A stretch of DNA of 64,000 nucleotides from Toxorhynchites rutilus septentrionalis (lineage: Eukaryota > Arthropoda > Insecta > Diptera > Culicidae): positions 104,098,661 through 104,162,660 of the forward strand of contig NC_073746.1 of NCBI RefSeq assembly GCF_029784135.1, in the 5' to 3' direction. Under the pieces are notes generated by a model, which worked only from the letters and a program-made list of their open reading frames with translations, had not been told where the DNA came from and did not search any database. Below, piece after piece: positions 35,101-44,243 of the stretch (positions are counted from its first letter, which is position 1; each line of letters begins with the position of its first letter). A program made the translations under genes and the position numbers.

Positions 35101-36371
35101 TGGATAACAGGTCCCACACAAAGAGAGTCATTAAGCGAAAATCCAGTGGAACATTTGGCTGATCCGTCGAACACGACTCGTAGTTTAGTTGTTGAGCTTG
35201 TCTCTTTTATAACCGGATGGTGAGGCAGGTAAAAATGCTTATTATTTTCGTCGCTACTCTTGACTAGTTTCATATGACCAAGAGAGATATACTCACGCAT
35301 AAATTCGTGATATTCTTTCTTAATTTCTGGATTGGATTCCAATTTTTTTTCCAAAAGTTCGAATCGTCGAAAGGCATTTTGCTTTGATTCACCTAGCATG
35401 ATTTCAAAGTCTGGTCGCTTAGGAAGACGAACCATATAGCGCCCATCGTTGTTTCTCGTTACAGTAGATTGATATAGTGTCTCACATTGTCTTTCTTCAA
35501 TGGAATAGTTATCTTTAACGACTAACTCTTCAGTTTTCCAGAAACGCTCGATGCTTTGCTCTAAAGAGGCTGCTACCGCTACGACGCTATAACTCGAGAC
35601 TGTGGAGTGTTGCGATGGCGAAGCAGAACAATCTGAACCTGCTACAATCCAACCAAAAACGCTGTCTATCAACAATGGTAGCTTTTCCTTCAAGTGAATT
35701 CGAGCTGCACCAGGGAAGAAGGAATAAAAATGCTTAGCTCCTAGGACGAGATCAATCGGTTGACATTTGTTGAAAGAAGGGTCTGCGAGAAAAAGATCAG
35801 TAGGAATCTTCCAACCAGTTGTTTCTACATGATGCGCTGGCAAATCAGCGGTGACATGATCCATCACAAGAAAATCAATTCCACAAGAGAAGCCTTCTTT
35901 TCTTGACCTTACTTCTGCAAAAACTGACTCCCGGATTACTTGGGAAAGTTGGCCTGCGCCTTGTACGGTTATATTCACGTTGTTTCGTTTCAAATTTAAA
36001 ATTCTTGCCATGCGATCTGTCATAAGGTTTGGCTGTGAAGCACTATCTAAAAGAGCACGCGCTAGATGTTCTTGTCCATATGCGTCAACAATTTGTACTA
36101 CGGCGGTGAGTAGGAAAACATTTTCGAAAGGTTGCTGGAGTGATACACTTGTTTCGAAACTTGGCAAACTCTTGGTGGCAGCGACCGAAGTTTGACTTTG
36201 AATTTCCTCTAACTCTCTAAATTGACTAGTTTCGGGTGGCGCTAGGCCGTACGAAATGTCGGTTACATTACTAGCCACAAGGGCATTGTTTGCAGAATGC
36301 AGAAGCGTGTGATGACGACGGTTGCAATGTTCAATGTTTGCAGTTGAAGTTCGAAGAGCAGTTGCGAGCAA
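32184..36371 (-). CDS. pol: BEL pol (protease, reverse transcriptase, RNase H, integrase)
   Basis: An open frame of 1395 codons with no true ATG at its upstream edge; it is the continuation of gag after a frame change. Order: remainder of the Cys-His motif; aspartic protease (ALLDSASQPN, residue about 108); reverse transcriptase (RVVFDGSAK, LVADIAKMYRQI, active site FYMDDF at about 522); RNase H (TFADASESAYGA near 695); H2C2 zinc finger; integrase core with catalytic residues in GIDYAGP, HSDNGKNF and GGLWEAAV (D, D, E); and a C-terminal DUF5641-like domain (IPGKLVILIDDLQPP). All catalytic motifs are present. Without the 7-bp duplication upstream this copy would look intact. It is antisense to no recognised gene. 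Confidence 0.93.
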   Translation of the reverse strand: MLATALRTSTANIEHCNRRHHTLLHSANNALVASNVTDISYGLAPPETSQFRELEEIQSQTSVAATKSLPSFETSVSLQQPFENVFLLTAVVQIVDAYGQEHLARALLDSASQPNLMTDRMARILNLKRNNVNITVQGAGQLSQVIRESVFAEVRSRKEGFSCGIDFLVMDHVTADLPAHHVETTGWKIPTDLFLADPSFNKCQPIDLVLGAKHFYSFFPGAARIHLKEKLPLLIDSVFGWIVAGSDCSASPSQHSTVSSYSVVAVAASLEQSIERFWKTEELVVKDNYSIEERQCETLYQSTVTRNNDGRYMVRLPKRPDFEIMLGESKQNAFRRFELLEKKLESNPEIKKEYHEFMREYISLGHMKLVKSSDENNKHFYLPHHPVIKETSSTTKLRVVFDGSAKCSTGFSLNDSLCVGPVIQDELITLVLRFRKHQIALVADIAKMYRQILVHPDDTRFQRIYWRFSTQAPIQPYELQTVTYGLAPSSFLATRTLVQLATDEGKSYPLGGPALRNNFYMDDFIGGAETIEKAIQLRKELTELLAKGGFVLRKWSSNRLEVLQGLDKDAIGTQSALHFHPNETIKTLGISWEPENDFLRFSSHVYETDQPTTKRSILSSIAKLFDPLGLIAPIIVKAKIMMQELWLLACEWDEPVPESMSERWRKYYKQLPRISDYQVDRYAFLPNSVIQLHTFADASESAYGACTYARSEDNKGKVKVQLLASKSRVAPLKRLSLARLELCAAVLAAHLHNCIKTAIDLDVTKSYFWSDSAVTLQWLQSPPNVWKTFVANRVSEIQHFTHGDHWNHVSGKENPADLVSRGMLVEDFLKSRLWTHGPCWLSLPPNEWPISNPPNVAENQLEMRNIVATIQTSPSVHPWFLRWSSYNRLLHVISYCIRFVNNVRAKSRTDRSPSKPNCLSLTVPELLKAKALLICLAQHDSFRAEIDSLMKNMPIPKKSSMRKMSPFLDSERVLRVGGRLNMSDLPFQAKHPAILPAFHPLTRLLAQHFHIKTLHGGGRLLLTAMREEYWPLQGRRLARSTVRNCFRCTRLNPIPLEQQIGQLPAQRIMSSRPFNVTGIDYAGPLYLKPTHRRAAPAKAYICVFICFTTKAVHLELVGDLSTQAFIGCLRRFVARRGRPSHLHSDNGKNFVGAKNQLKELFYLLQNAEEQQRISSACADENITWHLIPPRAPNFGGLWEAAVKVAKKHLFRQLGSTRISFENMCTVLTQIESQMNSRPLLPMTEEPDDLAALTPAHFLIGTSMNTLPDPDLSHLPMNKLDQYQSLQLHTQKFWKHWQREYLQELQKDTKCRGRNNQIIPGKLVILIDDLQPPIRWPLARIVSTHPGSDGITRVVSLQTARGLITRPVSKICLLPYAMETPVADSFNCISNMVLDR

Positions 36372-37497
36372 TGTGATCTCTACGTAAACAGTTGTGACAA
36401 AGTCGCTTCGACATGACCAGCTGCTGTCGCTCAGTAGCAGAAAAACGGTAGAATTTTGGACACCTTATCAATGGATGTGGTTGATCACATGCTGGACATT
36501 GATTGTTCGAATCCGTTGTAGAGGTGTATGATGACAAGCGAAGATGCGGAAGTTTTCTCGTTGATTGGCCGGATGTATTGAAACTTGTGGATGCAGTGTT
36601 ATGGTTCACCGATATAGATTCGAGGACACGAGTTCTACGTTGCAGGAACACAATCAAGCTTTCGTAATCTGGATTATCTGTTTTCGATGCATGATCTTCC
36701 CAAGCCTTTAGCGAATCGTCAGGTAAGCGTGTGCATAACAGGTGTTCAAGTATAGTGCTCCAAGCATTTGTTGGTTCACCTAGCTGATGCAATGTTTTGA
36801 CATGACGATCAAATTCATCCACCAATCCGTGGAGCGTAGCTGCCGTTTCCCTTTTAATGCCTTGAATATCAAACAGAGCTTGCAAATGTCGTTTCTTCAA
36901 AAGGTACTCATTTGCGTATCGATCTTTTAATGTTTGCCAAGCTAATTCGTAGTTTGCAGAGCTAATAGCAATGGACTCAATAGACAGAGCAGCCTCTCCT
37001 TTGACAGCTGCTTTCAGATAGTGAAATTTTTGAATTGGTGGAACTTCAGAATTGGAATGTATTAATGCCAAGAAGGTATCATGAAACGTAAGCCATTGCA
37101 TGTAATCCCCATCAAATTCAGGGAGCGTTATTGTCGGTAATTTTATGCCAGAGAGAGTGGAGTTTGTGTACGTTGGTTGAGGTGGACGAGCATCAGTGAC
37201 TAACGAAGAAAGCTTGGAAGCTAAATTTGCCTTTATTATGAAGAGTCGAGGTTCAAAATTAGCCCGAATTTTCTCCTGCATTTTCCTACCTTCATCAGTT
37301 GTCTCTATCTCTTCCAACTGATCTTGTGTACTTTCGAGATCGTCCCACAATTTTTCCAGCCGCTCAAGACGCACATGTAGCTGTATTTGATCCCGCTGTG
37401 AGTCGAACTCGGCCAGAAAGTTCTCTGCCCGACCCAGACTAGCTAGAAGCGATGTTCTCCGTGAGATCAGTTGATTGATTTCTCCTGCAGTACTCAT
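36331..37497 (-). CDS. gag: BEL gag
   Basis: Start chosen at the ATG 37495-37497 (MSTAGEINQLISRR); the frame extends 28 codons further upstream without another ATG. From the N-terminus: a coiled-coil-prone segment (residues about 15-85); a gag domain of DUF1759 type with LPEFDGDYMQWLTFHDTFL, FHYLKAAVKGEAALSI and AWQTLKDRYAN; and zinc knuckles CPACDQPHPLIRC and CHNCLRRDHIARNC near the C-terminus. The protein forms the particle and binds element RNA. The frame stops at 36331-36333 right after a 7-bp tandem duplication (36325-36338) that interrupts the next Cys-His motif. In relatives gag and pol are usually one polyprotein, so the stop is probably a mutation. Confidence 0.9.
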   Translation of the reverse strand: MSTAGEINQLISRRTSLLASLGRAENFLAEFDSQRDQIQLHVRLERLEKLWDDLESTQDQLEEIETTDEGRKMQEKIRANFEPRLFIIKANLASKLSSLVTDARPPQPTYTNSTLSGIKLPTITLPEFDGDYMQWLTFHDTFLALIHSNSEVPPIQKFHYLKAAVKGEAALSIESIAISSANYELAWQTLKDRYANEYLLKKRHLQALFDIQGIKRETAATLHGLVDEFDRHVKTLHQLGEPTNAWSTILEHLLCTRLPDDSLKAWEDHASKTDNPDYESLIVFLQRRTRVLESISVNHNTASTSFNTSGQSTRKLPHLRLSSYTSTTDSNNQCPACDQPHPLIRCPKFYRFSATERQQLVMSKRLCHNCLRRDHIARNCSSNFNCKH

Positions 37498-38018
37498 GAT
37501 AAAACGCGAACGGAGGTCAATGTCGATTGAAATTTCTGCAAAAAGCACCACGGTAGATCCAACGAGAAAAGGTATTTGCACTTGGAATGGTACTCACCTA
37601 TTCCAAGGCAAATTGAGCCTTGAAATTAAAAATGCTGTAAGATGCAACCTTCGGTATATCCTTGTTCCGTTTATGAATGATAGAAAGGTGCTCCTCTACT
37701 TGTGAAGGCTCCGGAGTAATCAGGCGGCGAAGAAATATGCGTGCAAATATAGAAAAGGTATCTAACTCATACCTGTGGAACTATCAGCAGATATTGGACA
37801 GGTAATTACCTGCTATAAAAATTCAAAATGCCTTGCATACAATAAACTGCTTTAAGTTGGTGGTGGCACTGGATATGCTGCATTCAATTTGAGTTTCCAG
37901 TGATGGCGTCCTTGGTTTAATGGATAATGATGTATTGAAACATAGCCAATGATGGCGTCAATCAATTGTGTGATATTAACTGAATAACACAATTGTCGTG
38001 ATCCGTCTGCGATGTGGA

Positions 38019-38037
38019 AATCCTGGTCACGGCACCA
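38019..38037 (-). promoter_or_regulatory. BEL primer-binding site, complementary to tRNA-His
   Basis: On the coding strand TGGTGCCGTGACCAGGATT lies 8 nt inside the 5' LTR. Its complement ends CACGGCACCA, matching the insect tRNA-His acceptor stem plus CCA as I remember it over about 19 nt. Confidence 0.75.
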
Positions 38038-38045
38038 AAATTTTA

Positions 38046-38456
38046 TGTTGTCACACACCCTACGTTGTGTTTTAGATTACAGATTTCGTTGCGTGCGTGT
38101 AGGAATGGTAGCAGTCAGGACCAGGGTTTACTGAACCATAATCGCAGCATTTGAATGCTACCACGGTATATCGGAACAAGTACACTGGATACTATTTCAC
38201 AAACATAAATTCTGAACACACATTTAGATTCACAAACAACTTTAATTTATTGTACTACGTTACTACATTTATTAGTGTTCAGCACGATACTTCCAGCAAG
38301 AATGGCTAGGATATTTTATTTTACTAAGCTAAGTATTCTACTACCATACTGCAGTTCATGGTGAACTGACCGACAATTAATGAAGAATAGTAAGGCATTG
38401 TCGGAGTTGTCGGATTGCTACCAACAATCTACACTTAAAACTAATACGATCAACCA
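38046..38456 (-). repeat. BEL 5' LTR
   Basis: 411 bp, same ends as the 3' LTR. It would carry the promoter for the element's genomic RNA; no core motif was assigned. Confidence 0.95.
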
Positions 38457-40902
38457 GCATATAAAACAAATCTTAGAAAATTTCGATTCGATTGGTATGC
38501 AAATCGTTAAAATCCGTTCACAGCAAAAATTGTTATAAATGTTAACTGTATTTCATAAAAAAGGGATCTGTTTTCTGATTTGGCACCCTTAATGTAAAAC
38601 GTAGTGCTACGTCAAAAATTTAGTTGAAAAAATTAATCATAACATTTCTTTAGAGTTTTTGTGAATTTTTTTTTGCCTACGAGTTCAATAAAGTGAAATT
38701 ATCGAAGTCGTGAGATTGAGATAAAAAAATCTTACAGAGTTCAATAGCAAGGAATATACTGCAGTCATTTATTTTATTTTTTTGCCTTCAAATTTTTTTA
38801 CTTGCTTTAGCAGTACCAACCCAGACATATTTCTGTGAAATTATTATCCTCTGCGAAGCAAACAGCATCGGTACATGGTAAATCATTATCTCGCAGCCAC
38901 GAGCGATGGTAGACACGGTTGTGTTTGCTACAGATTTTTTCTCTGTTTCACATTTAACAGCATAAGCTCTTGATATACCGAAGTCGCACACTGCATTTGA
39001 GAACCTTTTTTTCCACAATTTACCAATCCTTAGGTGAATGTATTTATCTCGATACTCTTTAGAAGATTCTTCAAATTGATACTGCAAATAATTTTTATGA
39101 CAGCAACATATTACTCGTCGAAAAAACGCTCTGAAGATCATTATTCTCGAAGAAGAATAGCCTGAAGGCTGTCCTTGAATGTATGAGACTAGGTACATCG
39201 TTTCAATCGACTAGACTTTCAATCGACCTTCGTACAGTAGAATGAGTCTCAATTATCCTTCAGCAATGTCTTAAAATATTATATTACGATTACAACGGGA
39301 CGCAAAATTTATGGTATGCTCAGAGTGAAAGTAAAACTCTTCATTTTATTATACAATATTTATCTGAGACAAACACATTAATATTCCGATTTAAAAGAAT
39401 TTTCTTACTCGTGGGATTCACACGGATTGGGATTCACTAAGACACATTTGATGTACTTAAACTTTCCAGAAATTCTTTGAAATGAAAATATTATATTTTT
39501 CAAGCCAAAAGCTATTCGAAGAGTCAGAATACTGATCCGTTTTTTCCCAAATTCTCAAAAATGTGACTTTTCCCCAACTGCCATGGTGAAATCCAATCCA
39601 CTGTGATTCTATAACATGAATGATATTCGTTGATCATTCCAAATTGTTTTTTCGCGTATCCTATTCTGTTTGTGACATTTATCAAATCAGATAACATCGA
39701 ACTGGCAAATATGTTGATTCTATACTACGCTATAATTATCTAATATTTCTTTCAAATCGGTCTCTAAACTCCGACCAAATGTAAACATGGCACAATGGCA
39801 ACACAACAGTTCCAACAGTGCGACTCTCTTTAATACTTTCATCGGTAGCACATTGACCCGTGTGCAGGGGTCGGGGATTTAATCTCCACCACCTCTTCAA
39901 TTAGAAGTAATTTCGTTCCACAAGCTCCCCATCCAAACCACTCCACCGGAGTGCATGAACAACAACAGTAGAAAAAAAAACAACCAAAAGCCAGCACCGA
40001 TGTTAAATGTCGGAGCTCCGGCAGCAACCAACCGCTACAACATAATTTGTGTTCAACCCCTTCAGCGGTACAATGGCTTCACCGGTCGAACACGCGAACA
40101 TGTTCTCGGCGGAACACAAGAGCAGCGCGCCAGCAGACAGCAGAACGGGGTCCTGTATCGAGCGGTCTGTGTGTGCATCGTTGAGATATATAGCATCCCT
40201 GGGAAAACCATACCGCGCTGACCTTATTTTACACGTGTTATTTTCGCATGAGAACAGTGGTGCTTTATGACTGTGTGTGGAATTCGCTGGTTTGGTAAAG
40301 GGAGAGCATATCGGAAAACCGTGCGTTCCGGAATGCTGTTTTTGTTGATTGTTGAAGCTATTCGCAGAACACCCGAATTATTCACGGGTTTCGTTAAATT
40401 GAAATGTTAACTAGAATATTTCGAAAGAATGAATATTTATAAATAATTCTGTTCAAAGAACAGCTGTAACATTTATTTTCACTAGAATAAAATAAGGACT
40501 CGTAGACTCACAAATTTAGTGTAAGCTTGAACCTTTTGATAAATCCCGGTAACTAAAGATTAGGTATACTTCAGGTAAATTAAGGAATTTCTGGCTATTC
40601 CACACAGGGTAAGCTTGTATCTCTACCAATAGGTAGAGATATAGATTAATGTAAGCAGCATCACTAAAACTCACTAAAAATTTAATGTAATGATTATTCT
40701 TCTATAGAGCACATGGACGGAAAAATCTCTTGCATTAGCCATAAACTAGCAAATAACATTCATTTATTTGTCAACATCACCCCTGTACATATTAGCCGTT
40801 GACTTTACAACATTTTTTTTTTTATTTTACATGTACATACAGCATTGGACAAAACATTTGCAACCAATTATTAACAAAGTATCGTCTTTAATGCTCTAAA
40901 AT
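38457..40902. other. Mostly gene-less stretch
   Basis: Contains a dyad motif at 38598-38613, an unassigned minus-strand frame of 136 codons at 38788-39198, and a GC-richer island at 39840-40260 with short overlapping frames on both strands. None resembles a known family. The island could be a single-copy exon or promoter, but the sequence alone does not show it. Confidence 0.4.
38788..39198 (-). CDS. Unassigned open frame, 136 codons
   Basis: It begins with an ATG near 39198 and ends at 38788. The translation is cysteine- and lysine-containing with varied composition (for example NYLQYQFEESSKEYRDKYIH and LFASQRIIISQKYVWVG). No domain, signal peptide or motif was recognised. It lies between a dyad-family repeat and gene-less DNA. 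It could be a chance frame or an exon of an unknown gene. Confidence 0.2.
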   Translation of the reverse strand: MYLVSYIQGQPSGYSSSRIMIFRAFFRRVICCCHKNYLQYQFEESSKEYRDKYIHLRIGKLWKKRFSNAVCDFGISRAYAVKCETEKKSVANTTVSTIARGCEIMIYHVPMLFASQRIIISQKYVWVGTAKASKKI

Positions 40903-41122
40903 ACTACATGGGCTGAAAAGTCCCGGGATTTTTTAACAGATGGCGCTACTAAAAAATGAACAAGATTCATTTCGAGTGGTTCATCTGTCACTAGCTTATG
41001 TGCGATATTTCATGACATTTCGTTTATTTGTTCACAAACTATAGTTGTTTAAGTGTCATTACCTGAGTATTCGTATAGAAAATGGAAAAAGAGGAATATC
41101 GTATTTTGATCAATCATTGTTT
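40903..41122 (+). mobile_element. 5' end of a mariner-like element, interrupted
   Basis: GGGCTGAAAAGTCCCGGGAT and AACAGATGGCGCTAC are typical of a mariner terminal region. The ATG at 41082 opens MEKEEYRILINHCF, the N-terminus of a mariner transposase. The reading frame is cut at 41123 by the start of a dyad-family element (TTTTGACATAGGACTATGTC). Confidence 0.72.
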
Positions 41123-42960
41123 TGACATAGGACTATGTCTTTGATTTTTATACAGGGAGTCACTCTACGAAAAACGTAACAATTTATTAAGAGTTTTCGA
41201 ACGCATATTACTCGAAATCGTTATGGCGGCATAAGGTAAATGATTTTGATCTGTCCAGTCGAAAATATGATCATGGTTTGCCCACTTCTTTGAATGCTCT
41301 AATTCAGCGCTCCTGTGTCAAATAAGGTATACGAATGTTTCAAAACATATGAATAAAATTGTCTTTTTCATGATTTACATTAGTTTTTTAGTATATTTTT
41401 ATGGAATCACAAGTTTTAAAGGATTATAAAATACACCGTCTATTTGTGTCAATGCGCCCCTCATTCGAGCTAACTTTTAATCGATCACCAGATGATTATT
41501 TCTCACGTATTCAGACCTTTTCTGGATTATCACGCTTACAAATATTGTAAACATCATGCTTGCACACCATTTGTATCAGATTTACATAGCTAAACATAGC
41601 CGCTTGACGCGCTGCAGTTTGTTTATTCTGTCCTTTGCGGATAGCAGAAATAAAGTTTCTCTGTGTTGAGTGTGTTGAGGGTAACACTTTTAAAATACCC
41701 AAGAAAAGGTAATATTCTGAACAAAGCCTAAATTATGGATGGATCAATATGATGACAGTAAATTCAAGCAATGATGAATGCCACATCTACTAGTGAATTG
41801 GAATGTTTTCATTCAAAAATGGTGATTTCTAAAACCGGACAAACCATGATCATTTTTTGAGCAAACCATGATCATAATTCCTCTTTAAGGAAAATCGTTA
41901 AAAACATAAAAATTTGAATAATTTCAACACCTTATGGTAGTATTAGCAACTAGAGACTTGGGACTTTACAACAAACCCAAACTCGTATCGATTATGTGTG
42001 ATTTCCATGAAGAAAAATCGATTTGCATTTACTAGTAGCGTAAAAACACCCCAAATCAGACAAACCAAGATGATTTACCCTATGTTGTTTATATACCATT
42101 AGACAACAAATTTATCCAGCTTTTGACGTAGGACTACGTCTTTGATTTCTATATAGGGGGGTCATTCTACGATAACTGTAACGTTTATTAAGTGTTTTCG
42201 AATTACGCAGATTCGTTCTTATGATATATGTTATAATATATACCATTAGACGGCAAATTTATCCAGCATTTTTTCGCCTGAGACATCAACAGTGGAAATA
42301 ATAAAACAAGTAAGCAATTTAACAAATAAAAGAGGTATGTTTTGCGAGCGGATGCGAAGGTAAATCATGTATTATGCATTCTTTCTTCCAATTTCGTTCC
42401 TATGAATGTTGTATGTAACACAAAATTGCGTGCAATAATTCGTCTTATCTAAAAAATTAGCAAGATATTAAAGTAATCAAATGCAAAATTTCATGCATCA
42501 CTCAAACTTCATGCAAGATTTCATCAAAGCAACGAGGAAGGTGTCACCCATACAGTGATCGATCATTATATAGGAGGAGACAGCGATTATCAAGCGAAGA
42601 CTAGTTGAGATCGGCATTACATCGCATCACAAAAATGAAACGAAATGAAATATTAATATTCTTCATAATTCATAATTCTCAATTACTCAATTCCCTCTAT
42701 GTTAGATTAAGCAGTAGAACCAATACGACTTGATTGTGATAGTCTGCAAACGAACATTATTTCACCGAAAAAGCTATTGTTCTCGATGCCTAATAATAAG
42801 AATAAGACGATGGAAAGAAATAAGACAGTTATACTTCCTGCCGGAAGCTTATTGTCTTTCTTTGTTCGTTACAAACCGTTTGAAGTTTATGAGTACATAC
42901 AACAAACAGCCCTTTTCAGTGCTACTATTTAGAGTTTCAAAAGAGTTAAACTAACAGATT
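41123..42960 (+). repeat. Two dyad-family copies in tandem
   Basis: Starts at 41124-41139 (GACATAGGACTATGTC) and 42125-42140 (GACGTAGGACTACGTC), same orientation. Each is followed by TTTGATTT, TATA, a G-rich run, and CACTCTACG or CATTCTACG, so about 100 bp of both termini are homologous. The second copy ends near a histone-type stem-loop at 42909. No coding family found between. Confidence 0.62.
42909..42949 (+). promoter_or_regulatory. Histone-type 3' stem-loop and downstream element remnant
   Basis: AGCCCTTTTCAGTGCT at 42909-42924 keeps the UUUC loop and 5 of 6 stem pairs of the histone hairpin. AAAAGAGTTA at 42940-42949 sits where a downstream element would. The preceding frame (42730-42954) does not look like a histone. 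Confidence 0.55.
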
Positions 42961-43159
42961 TCTGAACAATGATTTTTTTTTGCTTAAAACATGAACAGTG
43001 AATATAGTAAAAAAGTTAATAATTTGACGATTAAAATGGGTATGTTTTCATTCGATTACACTAACCATTCGCTTTCCTTCCAGACGCAACGAGCAATCTT
43101 TTTGCCTAAATTCGGGCGTTAGCTCACAATGTGAGTTGATGCGTACAATGAATTATTCT

Positions 43160-43420
43160 ACATTGACCATAATAGGCATTTATCAGTTTTTGTATTGTGT
43201 GTTGTTGATTCACGTTTTTATCATGTAAGTCTTGCTACTAACAATTTATGTAATTGTGGTCCAAGATGTATCGAACATGTTGTTTGGTTATGTAAAAAAT
43301 GCGATTAATGAATTTAACTGGCTGCTGATTCAGAAGATCGAATGTGCATATTCACGCATATCAGATTATGATAGCTTGAGTAGTCGTGATCTCAATATTA
43401 TTCTCCCCATATATGTCTTC
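43160..43420 (+). pseudogene. Diverged C-terminal fragment of a related non-LTR ORF2
   Basis: The plus-strand translation near 43235-43305 gives NNLCNCGPRCIEHVVWLC, matching the NICVCGRGYHDIEHVVWSC motif of the intact copy in spacing of Cys and His. A stretch ending DLNIILPIYVF resembles its last codons (DYMSQIYVF). The rest is beyond recognition. It is an old relative lying just downstream of the intact insertion on the other strand. Confidence 0.55.
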
Positions 43421-44243
43421 CCAAGAAACCCGCTTCACTACCTCGAATGCACTTGTCCATTCTCCTTTCCCTTTCCTATACATAGGCCAAACTTAGCACC
43501 CAATGAGATCAGTTCACTACAGCAGCTACACTTCCCAAGAGAAGACTCATGGCCATAGAATACTCAATATACATCACCGGGCTATAAAGTTATTACAAAC
43601 AATGTTCCGGAAAACGTGGCGACGAAGGAGAAAATGCTATTTTTATCTAAAAAAAATATTTCTGTACTCATATATTTATTTTACTTGGGCTTATATTTAT
43701 GTAGATCTTAACTGTTGAGGTAAGAAAGTAATGAGTAGTGAGTAATGAGCATTGCTTGGAAATATCTGTATCACATCAAACTTTTCAGCTGAATTTCCGA
43801 CCACATTCGATCATTATACCATTGCATTCGGGATACCGAATATGAATCAAAGCCGAACCTCACAATCACAGCAAGCCCCTCACAGTTTTTTTTTTTTTTT
43901 TATAAATTCGTTTATTTTTACAGGCTCAGTTGCATAAGTTTAAAGGAGCCGAAATCTTAAATATATTTTTAAAACTATATATATGAACAATTTTCTTAAA
44001 TCTATGGTTAGTAATGTGGGAAACCGATTACTCGCGGTGAACTCGAGATTAGAAGGGTGACATATTTTTCTCAGGAAAAGGATGGGGTATAAGGAAATTA
44101 TTACAATGTTGATAATCACACACACTCAATTCTTAAATCTATTCGTACATCTATTGTGAATTTACATTTCATTCTCCTGTTTATAGCAAGCGGACCAATT
44201 ACTCATAAAGGAAGAAATGGAGGGTATAAGGATATAAGGATAA

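Larger units (their letters stand above)
31684..38456 (-). mobile_element. BEL/Pao LTR retrotransposon, structurally complete
   Basis: 6.77 kb on the minus strand with two 411-bp LTRs and a 5-bp target duplication GCATA at 31679-31683 and 38457-38461, the size usual for BEL/Pao. The order LTR, tRNA-His primer site, gag, protease, reverse transcriptase, RNase H, integrase, LTR is typical. One difference between the LTRs was noticed by eye, so insertion was recent. No env-like frame follows integrase. The gag-pol frame is broken by a 7-bp duplication. Confidence 0.95.

Noticed and set aside
36331..36371. Programmed ribosomal frameshift between BEL gag and pol
   Set aside because: No slippery heptamer is visible, the offset is explained by an exact 7-bp duplication, and relatives normally have one continuous frame. 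Kept only as an alternative under the finding.
39839..40270. Host gene exon in the GC-richer island
   Set aside because: Frames on both strands are short and overlapping, with no domain and no convincing splice signals.
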